Shown piece after piece: positions 34,969 through 43,767 of a DNA stretch of 64,000 nucleotides. Within the stretch, counting starts at the first letter, position 1, and each line of letters begins with the position of its first letter. The notes below the pieces were generated by a model. That model did not search any database. It worked only from the letters and a program-made list of their open reading frames with translations, and was not told the origin of the DNA. Source of the stretch: Sphingomonas naasensis (GTDB lineage: Bacteria > Pseudomonadota > Alphaproteobacteria > Sphingomonadales > Sphingomonadaceae); contig NZ_SRXU01000001.1 of the NCBI RefSeq assembly GCF_004792695.1, forward strand, positions 930,001 through 994,000, given 5' to 3'. The position numbers and the translations under genes are program-made.

Positions 34969-35023
34969 CTAAATACCCCTTAGGCGGCACAGTTGTTGGC
35001 CGCTGACACCGGGGGGTGTTTAC

Positions 35024-36391
35024 ATGCGTATCACTATGTTGCGTCCGCTTGCGGGCGCTGTCTCTCTGTGCGCGCTCGCGGCGTGCTCGGGTGAGGACTC
35101 CAGCTCTTCACAACAACAGACCGGCATGATCGTCGTTTCAGATGCGACTACTGCCGAGGCGACGAGCGCGGTCGCGGCGCCTGCGCAAACCCAGACCATC
35201 GCGAGCACCAACAGCTTCGCCAGCTTCGACTTCGCCAACGGCACCAGGCTTCCGGCCAAGGCCACGCTGTCGATCGGCGCCGCGACGTTCCAGCCGGGCG
35301 CTTCGGTCGCCTATGTTCCGGTGATATTGAACCAGGCGACGCCCAACACCGTCATCGCGCGCGTGATCACCGTCAACGGATCGGGCAGCACCAAGGCGAT
35401 CTCGGGCTATCAGTACAAGGCGACCGAGGACGTGGTGATCTTCCGCCCCGGCGATCCGCTGCGCAAGACCGTGGCGGTGCCGATCCTTTCTGCCACCAAT
35501 GGCCAGCAATTCTCGTTGAAGCTGCGCGAGGCGCCGTGGGGCGCGAACCAGGGCACCGCCAGTGCGACCGTGACGGCGAACGCCGGCGCCACGCCGACCG
35601 CGGCCGCCACCAGCGGCTTCCGCAACCCGCGGAGCTTCCGCACCTATGGCGCGCTCCAGTACGACATGACCAAGGACACCATGCGCTGGTCCGACGTCGG
35701 CTGGTCGGGCGCCTGGGCGACCCAGCTCTCGCATGGCCGCGCCCAGCCCGCGAACGGCGAGACCGGCCTCTACCTCGACGAGAGTCTCTACCCCTGGGTC
35801 GAGGCGCCGCTGCGCTATACCGACGAGGGGCTGGTGTTCCACACCCAGAAGCTGTGGTCGGCGATCACCTATAACGGCACGGCCTATCAATATGGCTCGG
35901 TGGTGCTGAGCGGCCACAACACCCCGGCCACCCAGATCGGCTATGGCCAATATGAGTGGGTCGCCAAGATGCCGACCCGGCGCGGGGCGTGGCCGGCTTT
36001 CTGGCTGATCTCCACCTCGGGCTGGCCGCCCGAAATCGACGTCTATGAGGGCTTCGGATATCAGAGCTACTGGGACTTCGACCGGCACGTCTCGGCGACG
36101 ATCCACGGCGGCAGCGGCGGGGTGCGGAGCTTCCAGCGCGGCACCAACATCCAGGCCGAGCAGGCCTATGGACTGTCGGGGTTCGCGCAGGGCTATCACC
36201 GCTACGCGGTCGACATCGGGCCGGAATACATCACCTGGTTCGTCGACGGGCTCGAGACCTATCAGAGCGTCAATCCGTTCCGCGGGCACCGCTGGTATCC
36301 GATCATGGACGTCGCGGTGAAGACGACCAGCGCCTATGACGACGGCTCGGGCGACATGATCGTCAAGAGCTTCCGCGCCTGGCAGAACTGA
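35024..36391 (+). CDS. GH16-family glucanase-like lipoprotein
   Basis: This 455-residue protein has a lipobox (LAGAVSLCALAAC). An N-terminal beta-rich region of about 170 residues (PAKATLSIGAATFQPGASVA), resembling a Calx-beta or Ig-like domain, is followed by a GH16 beta-jellyroll with the catalytic motif WPPEIDVYEGFG (E-I-D-x-x-E nucleophile and acid). The C-terminus, FVDGLETYQSVNPFRGHRW, is the usual GH16 end. GH16 enzymes cleave beta-1,3/1,4-glucans, and homologues in polysaccharide clusters trim nascent EPS. Its position next to galU-ugd and convergent with the EPS operon suggests an EPS-processing enzyme on the cell surface. The last 29 nt overlap the convergent GT2 gene. Confidence 0.86.
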   Translation: MRITMLRPLAGAVSLCALAACSGEDSSSSQQQTGMIVVSDATTAEATSAVAAPAQTQTIASTNSFASFDFANGTRLPAKATLSIGAATFQPGASVAYVPVILNQATPNTVIARVITVNGSGSTKAISGYQYKATEDVVIFRPGDPLRKTVAVPILSATNGQQFSLKLREAPWGANQGTASATVTANAGATPTAAATSGFRNPRSFRTYGALQYDMTKDTMRWSDVGWSGAWATQLSHGRAQPANGETGLYLDESLYPWVEAPLRYTDEGLVFHTQKLWSAITYNGTAYQYGSVVLSGHNTPATQIGYGQYEWVAKMPTRRGAWPAFWLISTSGWPPEIDVYEGFGYQSYWDFDRHVSATIHGGSGGVRSFQRGTNIQAEQAYGLSGFAQGYHRYAVDIGPEYITWFVDGLETYQSVNPFRGHRWYPIMDVAVKTTSAYDDGSGDMIVKSFRAWQN

Positions 36392-37316
36392 GCGGCGCGG
36401 GAGCGGCGTAGAGCGCGTCGCTCCCGCCCGCCAGCGCATAGAGGCGCGCGACCGCCTTGACCCATTGACCGGCGATGTCGAGGCGGCGCTTCTGCCGCCA
36501 GAGCATCGCCGGCAGCGCGGCGGTGCGCAGGCCGAGCAGCGCCAGCGAGCGCAGCCCGAGCACGATATGTCCGACCAGCCCGCGCCGCTGCTTGCGGGCG
36601 ACGCGCGTGTCGGTCACGCCGATCCGCCACATCCGCCGCAGCACCCATGCCTTGCGCGCGCGCTCGGCGCCGACCCATTCGGACACGCGCGCGCCCGGCG
36701 CCCAGGCGAAACGGAAGCCGATCGCCTGCAGCCGGGTGAGGAAATCGAGATCCTCGCCGCCGCTGCGGTTGAAAGCGGGATCGAACCACGGTGCACCCAG
36801 CGCCTCGAGCGCGGTGCGCATCACCAGCAGGTTGTTGCTCGCGTAGAGCATGCCCGTGGGCCCTTCGGTGCGTTGCTCGGGGCGGAAGACGAGGGTCTGC
36901 TCGACCCAATCGGGCGCGCCTTGGGGGAAGACCGGGATCACCGGCCCGCCGACCACCGCGGCGTTGGTGCGCCGCTGGACCGCAAGCAGCGCCGCGAGCC
37001 ATTGCGGCTCGGGCCATTCATCGTCGTCGAGCATCGCCAGCCGCTGCATCGACGGGATCGCGAGCGCGTGCGCGACGATGGCGTTGCGGGCATGGCACAG
37101 CCCCGGCTCGGGCACATGGATCACCTCGACAGGGAGCGGCAGGCCCTGCTCCGCCATCGCCGCCGCCACTACCGCTCCCTCGCCGCCGCCATTGTCGGCG
37201 ACCAGCAGCGCCGCATCGTCGAGCGCGTCGAGCCGGGCGATCGCCGCGATCAGATGGCGCAGCTGCTCGGGGCGCCGGAAAGTGGGGACCGCGATGATCG
37301 TCGAGGCGGCGTGCAT
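36363..37316 (-). CDS. Glycosyltransferase family 2 (EPS)
   Basis: This 317-residue protein opens TIIAVPTFRRPEQLRHLIAA with the GT-A nucleotide-sugar fold. It has LVADNGGGEG, the metal-binding LAMLDDDEWPEP (DxD-type) and SGGEDLDFLTRL, the ED motif near the acceptor site. The C-terminal third is basic and probably peripheral to the membrane. It is the last gene of the minus-strand EPS operon, 2 nt after the acyltransferase. It resembles the GT2 at 41471-42397 (ICIATRQRPQG and LDDDEAADPHW) more than the two other GT2 genes. It presumably adds one sugar of the repeat unit; donor and linkage are unknown. Confidence 0.85.
   Translation of the reverse strand: MHAASTIIAVPTFRRPEQLRHLIAAIARLDALDDAALLVADNGGGEGAVVAAAMAEQGLPLPVEVIHVPEPGLCHARNAIVAHALAIPSMQRLAMLDDDEWPEPQWLAALLAVQRRTNAAVVGGPVIPVFPQGAPDWVEQTLVFRPEQRTEGPTGMLYASNNLLVMRTALEALGAPWFDPAFNRSGGEDLDFLTRLQAIGFRFAWAPGARVSEWVGAERARKAWVLRRMWRIGVTDTRVARKQRRGLVGHIVLGLRSLALLGLRTAALPAMLWRQKRRLDIAGQWVKAVARLYALAGGSDALYAAPAPLSSARRGSS
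36397..36427. terminator. Hairpin between convergent GH16 and GT2 genes
   Basis: GCGGGAGCG (36397-36405) and CGCTCCCGC (36419-36427) form a perfect 9-bp stem with a 13-nt loop directly after the GH16 stop, within the last codons of the convergent glycosyltransferase. There is no T run, so any termination role would be weak or factor-dependent. Confidence 0.35.
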
Positions 37317-37318
37317 CG

Positions 37319-38407
37319 CTATTCGGCAGCTTGCTGGAAGGGCAGCGGCGGCCGCGGGACGACGCGGCGCTCGAGCTTCTTGATCGCGCGATGCCCGGGC
37401 ACCTCGATCAGCAGATAGCTCGCCCAGCAGATCAGCCAGGTCGCGATCAGCAGGGCCCCGACGAATGCCCAGTCGAAGCCGACGACGCCATGGCGATGCG
37501 CGATCCCCATCGTCCGCGCGAATATGTCGCGGACCAGCGGGTGCCAGAGATAGATCGAATAGCTGATCAGCCCGAGATGAAAGACGACCGGGTTGGCGAG
37601 CAGGCGCCGCGCTGTCTGGCCGTTATAATAGCAGGCGATCACCAGCGGCACGAAGGCCAGCGCGACCAGCACGTCGGCACCCGGGATCAGCAGCGCGGCG
37701 GCGATCAGCAGGCAGCTGCCGATAAAGCCATGCTCGCCGCCGAGCAGCCGCTCGCACAGGGGATGCCGCACCAGCCGATAGGCGATCACGCCGAGCGAGA
37801 AGCCGGCGAGGCAGCGCAGCACCGGCAGGATGCTGTCGCCGTCGTTGACGTCGAGCGGCCCCTGCGCGCCATGCCCATAGGTCGCGACGAGGATCAGCAG
37901 GACCAGCGCCGCGATCGCCTGCCCCCATGCCGCGCGCGAAAAGGCGATCACCGCGACCAGCGGATAGGCGAGATAGGCGAGCAGCTCGGTGCTCACCGAC
38001 CAGCTATTGCCCGCCAGCGCCTGCGTCCCCCAACCCCAGCTCTCGATCATGAAGAAATTGGTGAACAGGTTCGCCGAGGTCAGCGCGACCGGCTGATCGC
38101 CCGAGACGTTGACTAGAATCCGGAGCAGGAACACCAGCGCGACGATGAAATGGAGTGGCCATACCCGCGCCATGCGGTTGAGCAGGAAGTCGCCATAGCT
38201 CGACCAGCCCGGATGCTTCACCACGCGCTCATAATAGCCGATCGAGATGACGAAGCCGCTCAGGATGAAGAACAGATCGACCGCGAGATAGGCGCGCGAA
38301 AACAGCGTCAGATGGAATGCCGAGAAGGCCGGCGAATGCGGGATATGGTAGAGCAGCACGGCGATCGCCGCGATCCCGCGCAACCCCGTCAATGGCGCGA
38401 TCCTCAT
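37319..38407 (-). CDS. Acyltransferase family 3 membrane protein (EPS decoration)
   Basis: This 362-residue integral membrane protein has about ten hydrophobic segments. It opens RIAPLTGLRGIAAIAVLLYH and continues AVDLFFILSGFVISIGYYER and RMARVWPLHF, which are signature stretches of the acyltransferase-3 family (OafA/ExoZ-like). Such proteins transfer acetyl or succinyl groups to polysaccharide hydroxyls across or at the inner membrane. The start at 38407 overlaps the GH10 stop by 4 nt; the longer open frame upstream is a shadow. Placement in the EPS operon implies O-acylation of the product. Confidence 0.88.
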   Translation of the reverse strand: MRIAPLTGLRGIAAIAVLLYHIPHSPAFSAFHLTLFSRAYLAVDLFFILSGFVISIGYYERVVKHPGWSSYGDFLLNRMARVWPLHFIVALVFLLRILVNVSGDQPVALTSANLFTNFFMIESWGWGTQALAGNSWSVSTELLAYLAYPLVAVIAFSRAAWGQAIAALVLLILVATYGHGAQGPLDVNDGDSILPVLRCLAGFSLGVIAYRLVRHPLCERLLGGEHGFIGSCLLIAAALLIPGADVLVALAFVPLVIACYYNGQTARRLLANPVVFHLGLISYSIYLWHPLVRDIFARTMGIAHRHGVVGFDWAFVGALLIATWLICWASYLLIEVPGHRAIKKLERRVVPRPPLPFQQAAE

Positions 38408-39564
38408 GCCGGCACTCCCTTGCCTTGATGTCTTGCCTGCCGCGCAGGCGCAGCGTCGAACGCCGCCGCCATCGACGCCCAGAGCCGTTTGCGGCCCAGA
38501 TCGGCATCGAGCGGCAGCCCGCGCGAGGGCTTGCCGTCGGGCCAGCGATATTCGGGATAGGTCGACAGCCACGAATAGCGGTCGGACAGTCCCCAGCTGA
38601 GCACCGAGGTCACCGCCGGATTGTCGAGCGCGACGTCGAGGAACGCCTTGCCGACCGCGGCGACCTGCGCGTCGCGCGGCTCGACTGCCTGCGGCCCACC
38701 GCGATCGGCGATGTCGAATTCGGTGATCGCGATCGACAGCCCCATGCCGCGGACTTCGTCGAGGAAGCCGGCGAAGATGCGCTCGTCGAACGGCTCGCGG
38801 AACGGCTTGAGATGCCCCTGAATACCGAGCGCGTCGATCGGGACACGCCGTGCCAATGCGCGCTCGAGCAGCTTGAGGATCGCAGTGCGCCGCGCGGCGC
38901 AGCGCCGCGAGGCGTGCTCGAGCCCGAAATCGGTGAGGAACAGCCGCGCATGCGGATCGGCGGCGCGGGCGGTGTGGAAGGCGATGTCGATATAATCCTC
39001 GCCGAACGCCTGCTCCCAGATATTCTGCGCGCGCATGCCGTCGCTACGGCCCTGGTTTGGCTCGACGGCCTCGTTGACGACGTCCCATTCGCCGATCTGC
39101 CCCGAATAACGCCGCATCGCGGCGTCGATATAACCGGTGAGCAGGGCTTCCTTCGCCCGCGGCGCGGCCTTGGGCAGCGCCGCTTCGAGCCAGGGTGGAT
39201 TGGCCGCGTACCAGACCAACGTATGCCCGCGCGCGGCCAGCCCGTGCCGTTGCGCGAAGGCGAGCAGGCGATCGTTGCCGCTGAAATCATAGCGGCCCGG
39301 CTTCGCCTGGGTGACGTGCCGCTTGAGCTCATATTCCTGCACGATCGTGCCCGCCTCGCGCAGCACCGCGGCGGTGAAGGCGGTGTCCTTCGCGATCTGG
39401 CTCGACTTGATCGCGCAACCGAAACGCCGCCCGCTCCGCCGCGCGCGCGCATCGAGCCCGGGGCCGTGGGTATCGGGCCGGGGCGGAACGAACGGCACCG
39501 CGCTGGTGGCGAGCGGCACGCTGCACGCGGCCGCCGCACCGGCGAGGAAGGCGCGTCGCCTCAT
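38404..39564 (-). CDS. GH10-type glycoside hydrolase in the EPS operon
   Basis: This 386-residue protein has a Tat-like signal (RRRAFLAGAAAACSVPLA). GH10 motifs are clear: LRGHTLVWY-like ARGHTLVWYAANPPWL, the acid/base glutamate in EWDVVNEAVEPN and the nucleophile in IAITEFDIADRG, followed by SWGLSDRYSWL. The family is best known for endo-1,4-beta-xylanases. Here the gene overlaps both neighbours by 4 nt in a polysaccharide synthesis operon, so the natural substrate may be the EPS itself (release or length control) rather than plant xylan. The start at 39564 overlaps the GT2 stop; an ATG 13 codons upstream is less likely. Confidence 0.88.
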   Translation of the reverse strand: MRRRAFLAGAAAACSVPLATSAVPFVPPRPDTHGPGLDARARRSGRRFGCAIKSSQIAKDTAFTAAVLREAGTIVQEYELKRHVTQAKPGRYDFSGNDRLLAFAQRHGLAARGHTLVWYAANPPWLEAALPKAAPRAKEALLTGYIDAAMRRYSGQIGEWDVVNEAVEPNQGRSDGMRAQNIWEQAFGEDYIDIAFHTARAADPHARLFLTDFGLEHASRRCAARRTAILKLLERALARRVPIDALGIQGHLKPFREPFDERIFAGFLDEVRGMGLSIAITEFDIADRGGPQAVEPRDAQVAAVGKAFLDVALDNPAVTSVLSWGLSDRYSWLSTYPEYRWPDGKPSRGLPLDADLGRKRLWASMAAAFDAAPARQARHQGKGVPA

Positions 39565-40526
39565 ATCCGCGCGCCCTTCCCCCGGCTGGTCAACGCGATC
39601 CATCGATCAGCCGTCTTTCGGTAAAGATTGTCTGGGATAATGATTTGCAATAGCACGATGGCGGCGACATGCGGGCGGAACGCGCCATGGCGCAGCGCGC
39701 CGAAATAGTAGCGCAGCGCGGTACGCCGGCTGGTCGGCCAGACGCTCTTGGCGGCGTGCCAGCCCATATAGGCCGAATAGGCGCGCGCCGAGATGTGCGG
39801 GCGCAGATCCTTGAGCCAGGCGAGGTTGCCGATGTTCGCCCGAACCTGCGACAGCCGGTTCTCGGTCCGGCGGTCGGCCCAGAGCACGGTCGCGTCCGGC
39901 GCCATCAGGAACCGCGCGCCGGCAAGCGAGAGGCGTACCGCGAAATCGGTATCGTCGCCGAACCCGACATCCTCGCGATAGCGCACGGTATTGGCGAGGC
40001 TGCGGCGCAGCGCGAGGCTGCTCGTCTGGATGAAGCCGCGCTCGCACATCAGATAGCGGTCGACGCCCTCGCCGCTCAAAATCTCGCGATAGGGCTTGAG
40101 GAACTGCCGCCCCGCGCCGCGATCGACCACGACGCGGCAATAGGCGACGACATCGTCGCCCTGCGCGAGCAGCGGCAGCAGATCGGCGAGATGATCGGGG
40201 AAGAAGCGATCGTCGGAATCGAGGAAGGCGACATAGCGCCCGCGGGCATAATCGATGCCGCGGTTGCGCGCCGCCGCCGCGCCGGCATTGGGCTGGACGA
40301 TGACGTGGAGCCGCTCGTCGCCGATCGCCGCGACCGCGCTGGCGGTGCCGTCGGTCGAACCGTCATCGACCACGATCACCTCGAGATCGCGCACGCTCTG
40401 GTCGAGCGCCGAGCGCACCGCTTCGACCACGGTATCGCGGCGATTGAAGGTGGGAATGACGACAGTGAACAGCGGCGCCTCCGCTGCGCTCGCCTCGATG
40501 GGCTGGAGCTGGCTCAGCGCGTCCAT
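39561..40526 (-). CDS. Glycosyltransferase family 2 (EPS)
   Basis: This 321-residue GT-A enzyme has the opening FTVVIPTFNRRDTVVEAVRS, the nucleotide motif VIVVDDGSTDGT, the acceptor and metal site VAFLDSDDRFFPDHL, and GFGDDTDFAVRL further on. A hydrophobic stretch near the C-terminus (HVAAIVLLQIIIPDNLY) may anchor it to the membrane. It resembles the adjacent GT2 at 40527-41474 over most of its length, so the pair probably arose by duplication. It directly follows that gene with no spacer and overlaps GH10 by 4 nt. Confidence 0.88.
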   Translation of the reverse strand: MDALSQLQPIEASAAEAPLFTVVIPTFNRRDTVVEAVRSALDQSVRDLEVIVVDDGSTDGTASAVAAIGDERLHVIVQPNAGAAAARNRGIDYARGRYVAFLDSDDRFFPDHLADLLPLLAQGDDVVAYCRVVVDRGAGRQFLKPYREILSGEGVDRYLMCERGFIQTSSLALRRSLANTVRYREDVGFGDDTDFAVRLSLAGARFLMAPDATVLWADRRTENRLSQVRANIGNLAWLKDLRPHISARAYSAYMGWHAAKSVWPTSRRTALRYYFGALRHGAFRPHVAAIVLLQIIIPDNLYRKTADRWIALTSRGKGARI

Positions 40527-41474
40527 TCACTCACCCGCCTTGCCCGCCAGCGCGCCGGTCTTACCGAAGCGATGGACGAACTGGTTCACCAGCGATCGGT
40601 AGAAGGATTTGGGCAAATAGGAGCGGAGCAGCTGGCGCGCGAGGATGCGCGGCGGCACGCGCCCGTAGAACAGGCCACGAACCAGCTCGGGGATCGTCGC
40701 GAGCGGACGGACCGGGGCCATGTGATAGGCGAGCACCGTGGCGCGATAGCCGTGGCGGGCGCGGCTGGTGAGCAGATGGCCGCAGCGCTCGAGCCAGTCG
40801 AGCGAGGTCTCGTAGCCGCGCACATAGGACGTGCGGCCGACCTCGGTCGCGTCGAGCCAGATGGTGAGCGGTTGCTCGATCATCCGGAAGCGCCCCCCGG
40901 CCACCTGCAGCCGCACCGCGAAATCGAGATCCTGCCCCTTTTTCAGCGCCGGATCGAAGCGCACCCGCTTGGCCAGCGCGGCGGGCACGACCAGCGTCGA
41001 GGTCTGCATGAACTGATTGGCGCAGAACAGATACTCGCCGACATCCTCGTCCTCGCGGATGCCGCGCTCTGGGCGGACCCAATAGCGGTCGACCCCGCGA
41101 TCGACCTTCATCTGCGAATAGAGCACCGTATCGCCTTCGTCGGGCAGCGCCGCCGCCATGATCGAGAGCTTGCCGGGCAGGAACTGATCGTCGGAATCGA
41201 GAAAGGCGATGTAGCGGCCGCGCGCCTCCTCGATGCCGCGATTGCGCGCCGCGCCGCCGCCGGCATTCTCCTGCCGGACATAGCGGATACGCGGATCGCC
41301 GATCGCGGCGACCACGGGCTCGGCAGCATCCTTCGAGCCATCGTCGACGACGATGATCTCGAAATCGCGGAAATCCTGGTCGAGCACCGAGCGGATCGTC
41401 GTCGCGACGATCTCCGCGCGATTGTACAGCGGGATCACCACCGAGAAGGTGGGTTGGCCGGTGTCGTTCCTCAT
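40527..41474 (-). CDS. Glycosyltransferase family 2 (EPS)
   Basis: This 315-residue GT-A enzyme has FSVVIPLYNRAEIVATTIRS, the nucleotide motif IIVVDDGSKDAA, IAFLDSDDQFLPGKL (DxD metal site) and KKGQDLDFAVRL. The C-terminal basic tail is shared with the next gene. It starts at 41474, 4 nt inside the preceding GT2 stop, and ends directly against the next start. A longer open frame in the same register is a shadow of the preceding gene. The close similarity to 39561-40526 suggests related donor or acceptor specificity within the repeat unit. Confidence 0.88.
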   Translation of the reverse strand: MRNDTGQPTFSVVIPLYNRAEIVATTIRSVLDQDFRDFEIIVVDDGSKDAAEPVVAAIGDPRIRYVRQENAGGGAARNRGIEEARGRYIAFLDSDDQFLPGKLSIMAAALPDEGDTVLYSQMKVDRGVDRYWVRPERGIREDEDVGEYLFCANQFMQTSTLVVPAALAKRVRFDPALKKGQDLDFAVRLQVAGGRFRMIEQPLTIWLDATEVGRTSYVRGYETSLDWLERCGHLLTSRARHGYRATVLAYHMAPVRPLATIPELVRGLFYGRVPPRILARQLLRSYLPKSFYRSLVNQFVHRFGKTGALAGKAGE

Positions 41475-42397
41475 GCGCCGTGCACCTTGCGATATTCCTC
41501 GTAACGATGGCCGGTGAGCGCGGCGACCTTGCCCGCCGCACGATAGAGCTTGCCGAGCCGCTCGGCGCGCTTGCCCGGATCGAAGGTCAGTGCGCCGAGC
41601 GAGCCGAGCACGAAGCCGCCGAAGATTCGCGGCGCCTCCGCGGTCGCCACCTTGAAGGGCGTGCTGTGGGTCAGCGCGGTGATCGTGTCGGTCATCCCGA
41701 TGCGGTAGCCGCGCATCAGCAGCCACTTCGTCGAGATCCGGCTGGCCGGGATCAGTTCGGTGACGCGCGCATCCTCGGCCCAGGCGAAACGCCGCCCGCC
41801 GCGCTGCATCCGGGTGAACAGCTCCTTGTCCGAGCCGCCGGTGAGCGCCATCGCCTCGTGGAAGGGCTTGTCGCCCAGCGCTCGCAGCGCCTCGGCGGCG
41901 ATCAGCACATTGCCGGTGCTGTCGACCAGATCGACCACCCCCGAGCCGCCGCGGAGCTTGGGCCGCAGGATCGGATGGTCGAGCATCCAGGATGGGATCT
42001 CGCCCTCCATCTCGCGCAGCACCGCGCCGCCGACGATATCGGCGCGCGTCGCGGCCTGGCAGGCCAGCATCGCATGCAGCCAGTGCGGATCGGCTGCCTC
42101 GTCGTCGTCGAGCATTGCGACGAAGGCGATGTCGGGCAGCCGCAGCGCCGCGGCGACCAGCGCGTTGCGGACCTGCGGGATTCCGGGCTCGGCGACGGTC
42201 AGCAGCTCGAGCGGCCAACGATAGCCTTCGGCGCGCAGCGCTTCCGCGGCGGCGATACCTTCGCGCTTCACGGCGTCATTGTCGGCGACGATCACCGTGA
42301 CCGCGCGTTCGGTGACGAGCCCGGCGAGCGAGCGCAGCGTTCGGGTAATGCCCTGCGGTCGCTGGCGCGTGGCGATGCAGATGGCGATCTCGGTCAT
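41471..42397 (-). CDS. Glycosyltransferase family 2 (EPS)
   Basis: This 308-residue GT-A enzyme opens IAICIATRQRPQGITRTLRS. It has VIVADNDAVKREG, FVAMLDDDEAADPHWLHAML (DxD metal site) and ALTGGSDKELFTRM as the catalytic-loop region. The family transfers sugars from nucleotide donors to lipid-linked intermediates at the cytoplasmic face. It overlaps the polymerase gene upstream and the GT2 downstream by 4 nt each. Sequence features place it closer to 36363-37316 than to the other two GT2 enzymes. Confidence 0.87.
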   Translation of the reverse strand: MTEIAICIATRQRPQGITRTLRSLAGLVTERAVTVIVADNDAVKREGIAAAEALRAEGYRWPLELLTVAEPGIPQVRNALVAAALRLPDIAFVAMLDDDEAADPHWLHAMLACQAATRADIVGGAVLREMEGEIPSWMLDHPILRPKLRGGSGVVDLVDSTGNVLIAAEALRALGDKPFHEAMALTGGSDKELFTRMQRGGRRFAWAEDARVTELIPASRISTKWLLMRGYRIGMTDTITALTHSTPFKVATAEAPRIFGGFVLGSLGALTFDPGKRAERLGKLYRAAGKVAALTGHRYEEYRKVHGA

Positions 42398-43767
42398 GCA
42401 GGAACTCCGGGGGCGACGGCGCGCGTCGGTTGGCGGCGCCAGCGCGGCCGCTCGACCGCCTTGAACGAGGCGTGCGCGATCGCGAGCGACGAAAGGAAGA
42501 TCACCCAGACCTGCCGGTCCTTGTCGAAGAACGAGGTCTCGAGCAGATTCTGGTAGAGGACGAAGCTCCAGATCGCGAAGGCGCTCGCCATCAGCGTGGC
42601 GTTGGCCTTGGTGGTGCCGGTGAGGAACCACCACGCCGGCAGCACCACGAACGAGACGAGCAGCAGCACCAACCCGACCGGGCCGGTGGTGACGAGGATC
42701 TCGAGATAGCCATTGTGCGAATGCGCGGTGAGCAGCTGGAATTTCTGGTTGAGATAGTCGTGCGCGGGCGAGAGATCGCCGACCTGCCAGAAGCCGCCGA
42801 AACCGGCGCCGAGCCACGGGTGATCGCCGAGATAGTCGATCGCCACCTTCCAGATCGACACGCGTCCGGTGAACGCAGTGGGATCGGCGAACCAGCGCTC
42901 GATCATCGGTTGGAAGGCGATGTAGAGCGCGAGGAAGAGCAGCATGCCGAGCCCGACGAGCAGCAGCAGCACCGCGCGCTTGGCGACCGACTGGCTGAGC
43001 AGCCGATAGACCGAGCTCACCGCGAGGATCGCGAAGCAGAGCGCGAGCGAGGTCTTGCTCTTGGTTCCCACGACGAAGACGAAGGCCATCACCGAGAACA
43101 GCGCGAAAACCCATTTGCGCGAGGTGAAATAGGCGTGCGCGGTGACCACGAAGGTGAGCGCCATCACCGCGCCGGCGATGTTCTTGTGGAAGAAGAAGCC
43201 GCGCCACGCGCCGATCAGCGCCTTGTCGCTCTCGGTCGGCGGGTGAACCGCATTGGGAGTGAGCGGCAGCGACACCCAGCAGATCAGCAGCGAGGTGACC
43301 AGCGCCGCGACGAGCGTGTGATAGAGCCGCTGCGGGCCGAGCAGCGCGAGCGACAGGAAGGTGATGTAGATCACGATCACCTGCTGCATCACCCGCTTGA
43401 ACGAGACGAACGGGTCGACGCCCCAGCTGCAGCTGATCAGGAACCAGGCGAGCATCAGCAGCAGCGGCCAATAGGTGAAGCGATATTGCGGCTGATAGCG
43501 CCGGACGAGCTCGAGCAGCGTCAGCACCAGCGCGAAGCCGATGAAGAAGGCCTGCTTGAACGGGTCCGACCCGTCATTGTTCGCCGCCATCGCCACCAGC
43601 TGTTCCTGGTTGCGCGACGAGAAGGGCTGCTGACCGATGAAGATCAGCATCAGGAAGATGTAATAGACGAACTGCGCGACCGGGATCAGCGCCTCGGCGC
43701 GCGGCTGCGCGATGCCGCCGCTGCGCTCGGGCAGCCGTCCGCGGTGCCAGGGAAGCGCGAGGCTCAT
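42394..43767 (-). CDS. O-antigen ligase/Wzy-like polysaccharide polymerase
   Basis: This 457-residue protein has about eleven hydrophobic segments. A Wzy/ligase-type periplasmic loop contains FTGRVSIWKVAIDYLGDHPW followed by LGAGFGGFW and LTAHSHNGYLEILVTTGP, the pattern of the PF04932 family, where arginine and histidine residues are functionally important. In a Wzx/Wzy system this protein joins flipped repeat units into polymer. No separate ligase is present, which fits a secreted EPS rather than LPS O-antigen. It overlaps the flippase gene by 4 nt and the GT2 by 4 nt. Confidence 0.86.
   Translation of the reverse strand: MSLALPWHRGRLPERSGGIAQPRAEALIPVAQFVYYIFLMLIFIGQQPFSSRNQEQLVAMAANNDGSDPFKQAFFIGFALVLTLLELVRRYQPQYRFTYWPLLLMLAWFLISCSWGVDPFVSFKRVMQQVIVIYITFLSLALLGPQRLYHTLVAALVTSLLICWVSLPLTPNAVHPPTESDKALIGAWRGFFFHKNIAGAVMALTFVVTAHAYFTSRKWVFALFSVMAFVFVVGTKSKTSLALCFAILAVSSVYRLLSQSVAKRAVLLLLVGLGMLLFLALYIAFQPMIERWFADPTAFTGRVSIWKVAIDYLGDHPWLGAGFGGFWQVGDLSPAHDYLNQKFQLLTAHSHNGYLEILVTTGPVGLVLLLVSFVVLPAWWFLTGTTKANATLMASAFAIWSFVLYQNLLETSFFDKDRQVWVIFLSSLAIAHASFKAVERPRWRRQPTRAVAPGVPA

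Noticed and set aside
35001..35018. TGACACCGG followed by GGGGTGT before the GH16 gene, as a fourth operator
   Set aside because: Only half of the palindrome is present and the G run doubles as the ribosome binding site; too weak to add to the set.
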